Origin: Casuarina equisetifolia
Taxonomy: Eukaryota; Streptophyta; Magnoliopsida; Fagales; Casuarinaceae
Assembly (NCBI GenBank): GCA_028551475.1
Contig: CM052359.1
Coordinates: 13,083,583-13,147,582 of the forward strand
Length of the DNA: 64,000 nt
Reading direction: 5' to 3'
In this document: piece after piece, positions 1-10,690 of the stretch
Position numbering within the stretch: the stretch's first letter is position 1
How the letters are laid out: every line of letters starts with the position of its first letter
The notes under the pieces: generated by a model
What the model saw: only the letters and a program-made list of their open reading frames with translations
Told to the model about the DNA's origin: nothing
The model's database searches: none
Position numbers and translations under genes: made by a program

Positions 1-425
1 TCAAATTGTTCATAGCTATTGAAAGAAAAGGAACAAAGAGAAGAATTTAGGACCATCGGAACCTTAAGATCACCAAAAAATCATAAAAGAGGAAAGAAAT
101 GGTGATGAAATTTTTTTGTTTGATTTTATTGATGAAATCCCAAATCAATTCAATTTTTACAAGTGAATGATTCATATACATGTTACAATAAAAACAAATA
201 AGGAAAATTGAATTAATTACAAAAGATTTGTGCAAATTAGGCAAGAATTTCTTATCAATAACGTTAGGGTTTTGCAAGAATGACAATTGTGAGGTTAGGT
301 CACGTCACAGGTTGCTCAAGGGTTGTGGATCACTTCATAGGTTAGTATTAGGTCACTAAGGTTGATGTGGGAGGCATGTGTGATACATGCCCTTCTAGGT
401 GCATGGAAATCTACTACTCTAACAT
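1..425 (-). repeat. Left LTR (3' LTR of the minus-strand copia), truncated at the window start
   Basis: It matches 4670-5090 over almost its whole length with many substitutions and ends in TACTCTAACA near 425. The first ~45 bases of the LTR lie outside the window. Confidence 0.8.
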
Positions 426-839
426 GCCCTTGCAAGTTAAAGGGGTAGGATGATCTATACGTTTGGAGCAAAGAAGTTGAAATAGTGCAAAAAATAAGCC
501 TTTGGTAAAGATGTCAATAGGTTAATCAATAGAGGAAATGAACTATAGATAGAATTGACCATGAACGAGCTTAGACAAGTGAAAATCAATCTTAATATGC
601 ATGGTGCAAGCATGGAAAATTAGGTCGGCAATTAAGTAAAAAGCCAACAAATTATCACCCTAGAGCATCAACTACTAAAGAGGAAGAGCATGTAGATCCT
701 GAAGAAGATGCTCAATCCACATGAGTTCATTAGTGGAATCTATAAGAGATTTGTATTCTATGTTAATGCTAGAGTGAGTAATCATGTGCTACTTCTGGGA
801 ACTTCATGAGATAAGATTGCAACCAAGGAAGACATAGAA

Positions 840-2600
840 GCCACCAACAAATCGATAGTCATCAATATCACCAACCCAACTTGCATCAAAGAAAGCATGG
901 GAGGAGGTGGATGGGGTATGGGTGAGGCAAAGCCCTAAGTGTGGTATAATAACAAGAAGAATGTGCTTTATAGCTTTCTAGTGAGTAGTGGTAGAACATT
1001 TAAGAAATTAATAGGTGGTGTTAACTACATAGGCAATATCTAGATGATAGAGAAATTGACAAGTGGTCTTAACTATCCAAGTGAGAGTGAGATACTACAT
1101 GACACCTATAATGCAATGATTAAGGGTGGGATCATCCGTGGGTTTGCCATTCTAAAGAGAAAGGGGCTTATAAGTGTTACATGGAGTGGAGAAAGCCTTG
1201 GCATTAATCATCTTAGCCTAAGCAAGGATGTCTAAGGTAAACTTGTCTTGATGTAGAAGAAGCCTATCTGAGATGGGTTGAACTTTGACACTAAGAAAGT
1301 AGTGAAAATGACCAAGACTTTTAAGAGTAAACTCATGTTAGGGCAATTGAAGAAGCTCAGAAAGGGGAGCTTGTGGAGAGCTGGTGAGAATAATATCATC
1401 TACATAAATAGGGAGAACAATGCTATACCAAGGGCTATGATACGTGAACAAGGACATGTTAACAACAAAGATGCCAAAACTAAGGGAGGTGAGGAACAAG
1501 CTAAGATATTGATATCATGCATGTGATGTTTGCTTTAAGCCATAGAAGGAGTCACAAAGGTAGCAAACATGAAAAGATTGAAAAGGAATCCATAAATATG
1601 AGAGGTTGTTCCAGTAGATGACTTCAATAAGATAACCATGAAGAAATGATTTAGAAATATCTAGTTGACAAATATGCCACCCCCTAGAGTAGGCAAGAGA
1701 GATAACAATATGGACTGTGATAGGCTTAGTAACAAAATTAAAGGTTTTAGTAAAGTCAATGCCTTTTTATTGCTGAAAATATTTTGCAATAAGGCATGCC
1801 TTGTATTATTCAAGGGAGTCATTTACACATAGTTTAACCTTATAAACCCATTTGTAACCAATAGGACAATCACAAGTAAGGAGGGGGACAACACTCAAGT
1901 ACCATTACGAATCAAAGTAGTATATTTAGCAACCATAGCTTCTTGTCAGTGGGGATCACAAACAACTTAGGTAAAGTAGATAGGCTCAGAGTAAGAAAGG
2001 GCAAAAGCTATAAAGGTAAAAGTGTCATCACAAGTCAAAGTTAGGTGGGTGATCATGCCATCTTAGAGATGAATCATAGGACGTGGGGGTAGGTTGAGGA
2101 GGTTTTAAGGGGGGATCCAAAGAAGGGAGAGCTAAGGTGGGTAAGAGTGGGGAGATCCAAAGGAGGAGGAAATGATGTAGTAAGATTTGAGTGGTTAGGT
2201 GTTGGTAGGGAAAAGGTAATGGGTAATGGCTCTAAGGGAGTGGTAAGAGAAATGGGAGGGTGAGGGGTAGGAAAGGAATGAGGGAAGAGGCCTTGGGGAA
2301 GAAGCTAATGGTGAAGGTGATGGTGACGTATGAAAAGGAAAGATCTCCTCATGAAACATAAACAGTAAAAAACTTCTAGGTGGTTAAACAATAGCAACAA
2401 TAATTGTGATAACCAAATGGATATCCCAAAAAATACAAGCATGAGAGTGTAAAGCAAGCTTGTAAAAAGCATAAGGTTAGAGGTGGGAAAAAATAGTACA
2501 TCCAAAGACTCAAAGATAAGAGACATTTGGAGGGTGGCAAAACAAGACCTACCATGGGGAAAGGTTTTCAAGCATTATAGTGGGCAATTGATTAACAAGA
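840..2600 (-). pseudogene. Copia pol relic (reverse transcriptase and RNase H)
   Basis: On the minus strand, 841-900 translates as HAFFDASWVGDIDDYRFVG, the copia RNase H motif with its Asp-Ala/Ser-Trp core. Positions 1395-1406 encode YVDD within a VLPIYVDDIIL context, the RT catalytic box. Positions about 1838-1885 give CPIGYKWVYKVK, the conserved start of the copia RT domain. Around 2305-2400 a fragment resembles the end of integrase (FMRRSF). These pieces are in several frames with intervening stops. The family and orientation are secure; no protein can be made from it. Confidence 0.75.
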
Positions 2601-4636
2601 AAAATAGTAGTTTCAAATGGAGTCCTAAAAGTGAGTGGTGACAATTGCCTAGTTAAAAGAGCTAGATTAATTTCAATTATATGTCGATATTTGTGTTTGA
2701 TAACCCCATTTTGGAAAAGAGAGTAAGGATACGAGATCTAGTGATGAATGCCATAATATTAAAGATAAGCACAAAAATTAAAAGATAGAAACTCTAAGTC
2801 CTTATCATACTAAATGGCTTGTAAGTTGCATTGAAGCTAAGTCTCAACAAATTTAAGAAAAACAATGAAAATATCTAGAAACTAAGAGTAAGTAGAGAAG
2901 TGATAAAGTCAAGAAAATTGAAAGAAAACATCAATAAAATAAACATAGTATTTATTTTCGTTCAAAGACTTAACATGAGAAAAATCCTAAACATCAAAGT
3001 GAACTAATTGAAATGGAGCAAATGATCTAGACACTGTAGTAAGGTTGTGTTGGCGATGACTTTAAGAGCACACACATTACAAGGTAGAAAAGACAATGAT
3101 AAAAAACTAATGTTGGTAGACTTCAAAAGATGGATACAAGTATCAGAAAAAGGATGGCCTAGCCAATGATGCTAGAGAAAAAATGGTCTAGGGTAGATGA
3201 TATTAAAAGCATGAGGTAGAGGTAGAGTGCTAAGAGAGGAAACATGGTAGAGGCCACAATCAAGGTTACCATAGAGGATGATCTACCTCATGTGACATGA
3301 GATTGCCTAAAAATGAGTGGTATAAAATGGAAAATAATAATTATTGGGAGAAAATTGAGAAATCAACAATACATTCTTATTAATGAAAGGAAAAACAATA
3401 ACATTATTAAGCTAAAATAAGGAAGTATATGGAGTAACTATGTAATTGATAAGGAGAGATATACCATCGCTCATAGTAGGCTACTAGGAGCAAACATAGG
3501 GAGCTATGCTAGATAAGGCTAAGGTAAAGCTAGTAATGTGGTGGGATGCATTAGAATTAAGGTGCCAAAAGACAAGGTCAATGGAGGAGGGTAGAGGTTT
3601 CTAGTGGGATATTGGGGGAGGAAGGGTGGTGTACTAGGGTTAAGGAGGATAGTAAGCTTAACTAGGGTTAGAGATGTAGTGGGCCTAAGGGGAAGGATAT
3701 GCATGATGGGTTAGGGGTTTGAAATTTGGGTTGAAGCACTCTTGATAGTTGTGATATAAGGGCTTGGCATTGATATAGATGACAATTAGGCTGATTATAA
3801 TATCACCCATAATTGATGTTCTTGGCGGGCCAAGCTTAGGCTAGAAGGTATTGGAGAAGCCCATCCACATACTATTGGATTGGCCTAAACAAGTTTAAGA
3901 TTAGGTCTATATAAGAGGTATGCTAGTATCCCACAAATTGTCTCCATGATGCTAACTTAAGTGAGTGGCAAATGTGGAACATGGTGGAGCTTTGATGATG
4001 TTCATGATCACCTTAATAGGTGAGCAATAGAGCATGAAAAGCTTCCTAGTTGAATGGCTAAACAACAAACTTGATGGTAAAAATCAAGGTGCCTAGCCAT
4101 CGAATTGTCCTATATACCATGGAATATTTGTGTGCAATACTCTAAATTGAAAAGTTGTTCTCTAATTACTCCAAGTTGATTGAGCATATCTTTCATCTAC
4201 GTCAAAAACCCAATTGTGAATGATTACCTTTGGTGATCATTTGGATCTCCATGTGAATTGTTGAGGAACAAGCAACACAGTATAGGAGTAACATAGGGAG
4301 GCTTATGCCTTTGTAAAGGTCTTCATGTTGCCAAGTTATGTGACCATAAAGTTGGTTGACATTGCCATGAGCCAGGAGAGAACCACCTAGTCTTAGGTGA
4401 GCTAGGTAAGGTAATTTAGGTTGGTTAGGTTGGGTTGGGTTAGGTCACATTGTTAGCAACTTTGGTGAGTTTTTAAGTGGGGTTTCTTTTGATCTATTGA
4501 GAATCAACAATAGGTTTGAAGAGATGAAGAAGGGCATGAGTCTGGGTTTTCAAACAATGTAGTTTGACCTATTAAAACATTTAAAAAAGGTTGGCAAAGG
4601 AACTACTAAAGAAGAAGAGGTTGAAAGAATTATATT

Positions 4637-5090
4637 TGTTAGCCATGGGTTCCAATTAAGAGGCATTGGCCAATGGGTTTAATAATACCATGAAAGAAAA
4701 GAAAGAAGGAGAAGAATTTAGGATTCTTAAAACCTCACAATTGCCAAAAAGTCATAAAAAAGGAAAAAAAAAATAATGATAAAAAAATTGTTTAATTTTA
4801 TTTGTTGAAATTCTAAATCATCCAATATGTACAAGTGAATTCATATACATGTTACAATAAAAAAATTAAGGAAAAATGAATTAACTACAAAATATATGCG
4901 CTAATTAGGCAAGAATTTCCAATTAGTGACATTAAGGTTTTTACATGAGAGATGATCGTGAGGTTAGGTCATGTCATAGGATGCTTGTGGGTTATGGCTT
5001 GCTTTGCGGGTTAGTCTTGAGTGCTAGGGCTAACGTGGGAGGCATATGTGCCACATATGAGGTGCATGACCTTATGCTACTCTAACAACT
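4637..5090 (-). repeat. Right LTR (5' LTR of the minus-strand copia)
   Basis: Begins TGTTAG and ends CTAACA, about 454 bp. It matches the left-edge LTR. No good primer binding site was found just left of 4637, so that boundary may be off by some bases. Confidence 0.75.
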
Positions 5091-5100
5091 ATCTTTACTA

Positions 5101-5526
5101 ATGGAGCAAATGAGGCTATCAAATAAGCTTCAAGTTGTTGTAATGGAGTTCTTCCTTATGATGATGCTTATGCTCGCACATGCACCTTTGTCTTTGGCCA
5201 AGTTGAAAACTAACACCTTTACTTCTATATTTAACCCTAGAGGCTTTGCTAGTCACAACAAGGCTACTTGGTTAGGCATGCTAGACAAGATTCATGTCTC
5301 TCCCTCTAAGCCAAATCCAATCACTTACATTCTAGGCTCCCTTTTATTAATTCACCAAAAGTTTTTGGTGCTTAGGCAATTGTTGCTTCAAGTGCAATCC
5401 CTTGAATCTCTTTTGATTATGACCAATGGGGAGTTATTAGAAGATTTGCTTATCTATACTATTTGTCACTTATTGTTCCCCTATGTCCTTTTGGAGTTAC
5501 ATCACTATTGTTATCTTTTAATATAA
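5101..5526 (+). pseudogene. Possible degenerate CTNIP/SCREW-like peptide gene, plus strand
   Basis: An open frame of 141 codons starts 11 bp after the copia LTR. A likely start at 5143 (MEFFLMM) gives a hydrophobic signal-like segment rich in Met and Leu. About 40 residues later comes VSPSKPNPITYILG, which aligns with the VPPSxPNPCTYIPG core of the other copies in this window. The key Cys is Ile, the final Pro is Leu, and the frame runs on for about 60 extra residues without a second Cys at the expected distance. I read it as a decayed, inverted member of the cluster whose upstream region was replaced by the copia insertion. The match is short and could be chance; the remaining ORF has no recognisable domain. 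Confidence 0.4.
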
Positions 5527-7080
5527 CATTTCAATATTGAGTTCTCTTTTTCATCATTAACTGATAATTCCTTATTATCATTAAATATATGTGATGTTTC
5601 ATGTATATTTCATCACCACCATCAACCAACTCTATTAAGAAAATTTTAACCAAACAATGTTTCACTAGATGTGCATGTGTTTTTACATTTTCAAGGTCCT
5701 AAACTATTAATAGTGTGGATTTCTAATTTCATATTGCTAAGATATAAGTGTGTGTTTGTGTATCTAGTTAAATGTGGATAAGTCCCTCCACTTTATTGGT
5801 TAATTCTTGAAATAAGAATGAATTTCTTAATATGATATCAAAGTATAAGTTCTTACTTAACACCCCTATGAATATAGCTAAGCCTATAGTTTACACAAAA
5901 AACAATACCATGATCTAGGTTAGACCATTGCTATGAGTGGGCATGATAATGGTATGGATGTCTAAACTTATATTGCTGAAGTATGAGTGTGAATATTTGG
6001 TTAAAGTTGAGTATGTTCCTTTGTTTCATGAGCTAACTTTTGAGACAAAAATAAGTTTATTAACATGAACAAAAGGCTATATTTCTTTTCTACGGCAAGT
6101 AGTTTATCATGTACTAAAATGCTACACCATATCACTGATACAGTGAAACAACGTATGGATAAAGGTTCTAATTTCAAACTAATTATCTTTGACAATGTTT
6201 TTAGGGAGTGTTGCTGCAGAGAAAGTACGTGGTAGGGACTAGAAAATGGAAGCCAAAAGGCTTCCATGTCCTAGTAAAACAAGACGTTAAACCGCCACAT
6301 TGTAGTTCATGATATCGAGTTTAAGACCAGTTGAGCAGCTCACTCAAGTTAACTAGCTTGCTGAATGAGCAGTGGAGGTAAGGGTGGGTTAGGCAAGGAA
6401 GCTTGACAGCGTAGAAAGGAAGCAAAGTCTCTGATCGAATAGAAGTAAGGAAAAAGAAAAGTAAAAGCAAACTAAAGTCACAATGGACGACTGAGATGAG
6501 ATCCATTTTATGAGAAAGGTTTCTCTCTTTTTTTTTTTCATATTATTTATTTTCAAGCACCCAATTTTATACTCATGATCTCCCCTTTTATGACCCATTG
6601 AATGCATTTGTTTTAACGTATAAGTTCCAACTCTCCCAAGTATTCACACTGATGCACAAAGACAAATACCTTAATATGCTCTCTAAACCCCTCGTTGATT
6701 CTATCTTGTTCTTTACTTGCTCAACAAGATAAGGCTTCTGAATGATATCTTCTTGGTCAAAACAAGAATACTTTAGCAGGACAAATGGCACAAAAAGTAT
6801 TATCATGTATTCAAGTGTGCACAAAGTTTTGGAAACCAACGTATAAAAAATGGAGAACAAATTTCAGAATATTTGGATTTAACATCAACTACCAAGTTCG
6901 CAGCAGACTTACTTATTTGTTTGTTCCCTGGAAAAAATAAAAAATAAAAAATTACATAAATTGAATTAAAGTTCATGAAAAAGAAAAATATAATAAACAG
7001 TGGTTTCTCTTTCTAATGATCTATGTTCTTCAGAGTTTTGTCATAAGAGTTGAAAATAGTAACTTATCTGTTGAAGTAGC
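5527..7080. other. AT-rich non-coding stretch
   Basis: Only short ORFs without recognisable domains are present. Some simple A/T runs occur (for example near 6529-6540 and 6930-6950). I see no supported gene or element. Confidence 0.5.
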
Positions 7081-7560
7081 AAGCTCAAAACCACATCCAT
7101 GACGACAGCATGAAGCAACAAGTTCTCCTAAGTCTGCTAAGCGCACTTCCAGGCCCTAGTGCATACGAAGGAAGATCAGCTACCTTACACTCCAGCATTT
7201 GCATCTCTTAAATGAAAAGTACAAAAGGACACACAGCTCTTCTCTAAAGCAGCATGAATGTGATGAAGACTCCAGCTCATATCAGCACCATGGCATCCAG
7301 CTTAGCAACAACCAGAACTCCGCCTTCCATCCTTATCAATACAAGGGTCCAGCCATATCTATGAAGAGAGTCGGGTCAACTTCATCAAACCGCGTTTCGA
7401 AGATAAAAGTCAAGAATGGAGGCTTGCCACCGTCAACAAGCAGCAGGATTGTGTGCTTTGGAGGACACAGGAAAGATATATATATATATAATAAAATAAA
7501 ATTAGAAAAAAAAGCCATTCGAGGATAGGAAGGTGGCCGCCTAAACTAGCCATGTAGTAC
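7081..7560 (+). other. Unrecognised, locally more GC-rich segment with a 109-codon ORF
   Basis: An ORF at 7199-7528 (plus) is rich in Ser, His, Gln, Asn and Lys and includes KNGGLPPSTSSRIV. It has no signal peptide and no domain I recognise, and a (TA)n run lies at its 3' end near 7475-7490. Base composition is less AT-rich than its flanks, so it may be the remnant of an exon or a transposon. Function unknown. Confidence 0.2.
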
Positions 7561-7811
7561 AAGAGCTTCTTGGAAGGTTTACTAATATTATATAAGGGTT
7601 CTACTCTCTCTATAAATAAAGCGTATGTGATCCACCTTATGAATGAACTTTTAATATTCTTCTTTGAATGTTTTGTGAAATCAAAAGGTTCCTTTCAGCC
7701 CCGAGCCTATCTACTTCTAATTTCTTCTTTAACAAATAAGCAAGAAGCCGCCTAAACCTTCACCACAAAGGCCGGCAATGGAGGATATTCTGCGCCTACA
7801 TGGTCGACTGC

Positions 7812-8000
7812 CTAGGTGCATGTTCTCGTGCTCCGCCGTGGGATATAAGTGCATGGATTGGCACCTGACGGAGGAACACGACCACGCTAGAGGTTTTGCA
7901 AAGCCAGGCCGGCCTTCAACCACTGTTCAACCAATGGCCTTATTTCTCTGCGTTGTGCGTGTTGAAAAACATGATTAGATGCTTGCTGGTGAATATTAGA
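7812..8000 (-). pseudogene. CTNIP/SCREW-type phytocytokine pseudogene (copy 1)
   Basis: Reading the minus strand, RPLVEQWLKAGLALQNL is followed by TAG (7887-7889) and then, in the same frame, RGRVPPSGANPCTYIP and a tail ending TCT before a stop at 7812-7814. The intact copy at 13361-13576 has LVLQTLQRG at the same place, so the TAG corresponds to a CAG Gln codon. The core keeps both Cys with ten residues between them. Upstream of RPL the hydrophobic signal peptide seen in other copies is not recognisable; the hydrophobic stretch further upstream comes from a purine-rich run on the plus strand and looks coincidental. The nonsense codon separates the peptide core from any N-terminus, so it is almost certainly non-functional. 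Its 5' flank is shared with copy 2. Confidence 0.72.
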
Positions 8001-8479
8001 ATTCCGGCATAAACAAGATAGTAGGAACAAAAGAGAAGACAAAGAAATAAAAGAGAAAAAGAAGAAATAAGAGAGAAATAAAAGGAGAAAAGGAAAGGAA
8101 GAAGAATTGCTATTATAACAGGACCAATCAGCCCTACTACATATCACATAAGAGCAAAACATTATTCTCAAGATAATTTCATTCTTTATATACAAAACAC
8201 AACCATACTATCCTTTTTATACACAATTTCTAACAAATACAATAAATGTGTCGATTGGTAAAAAATCTTGAAGCCCTTAATATGTGACTCTTGGTGATGG
8301 TAGAGAATCTTGAGTGGTAATCTCTTATCATTTGCATACATATAATTTCCTTATTTTTTCATATTTAATAGTGCAAAAGCAACAAGAATGATGATAAAAA
8401 AAAAAAAAAAAGCAAAACTATGAAGACTCTTTTCATGTTAAAGAAACTCATCTTTCTAAATATATGGAGGACTTGACGC

Positions 8480-8990
8480 TTATAGTCTCTCTTTTCAAAA
8501 AGTTTTAAGCTAATTTCGCAGGGGAGGAAATAAGTTTTTGAGATGGCTTCCTAAAGGCTGAGGAAAGCTCCTTATGTAGAGCTCGAGTACGTGTGTTCAC
8601 TGGGAGGAAACTTTGACTTGTGAATCATGGGTTTACCAGGATTTTGGATTTGACCAAGCCATGGTCTACAAGTTGAACTAGGGTGTGAATTGATCCACTT
8701 CAAAAGCTTAAACGCGAATGGTCAAATATCGAAGTGAACGTGGACTGACTATGTTTATTGCATTTGATCTGGGTAGTCAAAAACCTTGAAAATTATGAGC
8801 AAGCATCCTGGCTAGAACAATGCAAGCCATGTTGAAAGCAGAATGTCTGGGGTCAGTTATTTCTTCCCATTTCCCCAAAACAATCAGACAATCAAGGATC
8901 AAACATTTATAAGCATGTCACATAACGCGAAACATGTTTTCAAAGCATGAAACGTTCCCTTATAATTTGGATTCTTGACTTGCGCATTAA
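8480..8990. repeat. Duplicated flank upstream of peptide copy 1 (pairs with 13640-14450)
   Basis: Several ordered matches link this stretch to the region upstream of copy 2. Examples are 'gagatggct(t/c)c', 'atgggtttacc', 'ggtagtcaaaaa...cattgaaaat(c/t)atg', and a later block with 'acaa...caatcaaggatcaaac' and 'gaaacatgttttcaaa(g)catgaaac'. Order and orientation relative to the peptide copy are conserved, showing a tandem duplication with a period of about 5.5 kb. AGTCAA at 8775-8780 (TTGACT on the gene strand, a W-box-like core) is kept in both flanks. Confidence 0.65.
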
Positions 8991-9599
8991 GCTAGCGTGA
9001 GTAGGCCAGGCTATGTTTATTTTCATGAATTAATCAAGGTTTTTATCTTGCTTACAATGGTAAATAAGTGATTTATCCCAAATTACTTTAATCTTATCTT
9101 AATTCTCTCATATATGAAAAAATAACCCTCCCTTTTACATGTCAATTTTAGGGAAAAGAAAATATCTAATCTTTCCACATGCATCTAATGCATTCTGGAA
9201 CTTACATCCGTTGGCCCCTTCAACGATCAGCCAGAGAGGCTGGGCTGTCAGACCCTTGCTCGTAGTAGTTCTAGTGCTTGTTGATGTTCTTCTTCTTTTC
9301 AAATGATAGTAGCAGTGAACTGTGCAGCCTAAACTTGCACCTGAACGCAAAATAAACCATGTTCCCTCGGACAGAATAGTCCTTTCAAGTATATTGTTAT
9401 GGATGAATGTGGATCGGGCAACAAACATGTACACAAAAAAAAATAAGAATAAGTGGAATAAAGCTTATAAATTATAATAAGTTCTTGTAAGAGTTTTGAA
9501 ATTTTACAACAATGTTTGAGCTTAAATGATAATGTTATAACCATACAATTTGTAATTTTTTATGATGATATATAATTCTTAATCTTTCACCCAAAAAAA

Positions 9600-10690
9600 A
9601 AAACAAATAAGGAGATTTTGTGTGGTTGAGGATAAATTAGTTCTTTTTTTTCATTTTTGCTAGAAATGTAAGTTTGTATTAATAAAAAGTAATATACAAA
9701 AGGATTGGGGCATATCTAAGCATTACAAGAATTATTAAAATTAGAAAAAAAAAAAATAAAGGTTAGAAGCCTTCAAATCTCACTTAAAATAACATAAAGA
9801 AATGCTTCTTTATATAATTTTTCTTACTTTAGCCAACATGATTGGAATATTGACTATTCTATTCTAAAATCATCTTCTATTCCACTCTACCCATATACAA
9901 AAAATGCAAGCTAAAAAAAAACCTTAAAAAGCTTTGTAGTCAAATCCTTTTCTTTAATTGTTATGATCATCCATTGCAGTTCTTCATTTCATCTTTCAAT
10001 ATGATATCAAATTTCATTTTGAGTAAGGATAGTCTTTTAAACTATCATTGTTCATAAACATTTTAAAAAAAGTTGACTCATGTTTTTAACTTAAGACTAA
10101 CAAAAGTCATAATATAAGTTAACTGAAAGAAGTCATTATACCATTATTTCTATTGTAGAAAGTTAATTTTAACAAATTAGTTATCCTATGAAATTATGTT
10201 GCAAATGTTATCAATTCAAATTAGATCATAACAATCCACTTTTTCATTAATTGGTTGGAGGTCTTGATATATGTCTTTGCAACAATAGGCAAATTTACAA
10301 AAAACAGAGGTAAGTGCAGGTCTAAGTTTAAGAAGGAATTTCTAACTCTATATCATGGAACCTTTGATATCAAATTACATTATTAAAGTTCTTTTACATT
10401 TTGTATTGAAAATCTACTTATTTCATAATAATTTTTTTGAAAGATTGGTGAGATTTTAAAACATACATCCTAAAAGGACTTTATTACAAAATTTAAGATT
10501 TAATAACTTTAATCCCCTTTCATTCTCTAGTGAGCAAAATGTTTGCCAAACAAATTTATGAGAGCATTGTGTATCTGTACTGCCTAGTCATAAAAAGTTT
10601 TCAATCTTTTTCTTAATTTTATAAATTATTTGCTTAAAAAGTAAGAAAACTTGCATCCAAAATATATATATATAAATCAATATCAACAAT
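9600..10690 (-). mobile_element. Decayed LINE 3' portion
   Basis: This stretch is similar, in the same orientation, to 35930-36920 and, as reverse complement, to 32870-33750, whose right end carries a poly-A run. The minus strand near 10440-10520 contains scraps resembling the 'LL(D/N)L...NKALL' segment typical of plant LINE ORF2 C-termini. T-runs at the plus-strand left edge (about 9640-9652) fit a poly-A tail on the minus strand. It is full of stops and is a relic only. Confidence 0.55.

Larger units (their letters stand above)
1..5090 (-). mobile_element. Decayed Ty1/copia LTR retrotransposon, left LTR clipped by the window edge
   Basis: Two directly repeated blocks of about 430-450 bp bracket a decayed pol region read on the minus strand. 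The blocks share the purine-rich string near 18-60 and 4685-4725, the segment around 'cataca tgttacaataaaa' and the end CTCTAACA. The right LTR runs from TGTTAG to CTAACA, an ideal inverted terminus. Pol relics lie in the order expected for a minus-strand copia element (RNase H near 850-900, the YVDD box near 1395-1406, the RT N-terminal motif near 1840-1880). Stops and frameshifts are everywhere, so it is inactive. Integrase and gag should lie in about 2.3-4.6 kb but I could verify only short scraps there. The target duplication cannot be tested because the left end is outside the window. Confidence 0.8.

Noticed and set aside
7887-8195. 102-aa minus-strand ORF with a strongly hydrophobic stretch, as a complete secreted protein
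   Set aside because: The hydrophobic run is the complement of a purine-rich low-complexity tract, and the ORF ends at the nonsense codon of peptide copy 1. Only its last ~20 codons are homologous to a gene.
9135-9434. 99-aa minus-strand ORF as a gene
   Set aside because: No domain, no signal peptide and a Ser/Thr/Arg-rich low-complexity run; no counterpart in the paired flank of copy 2.
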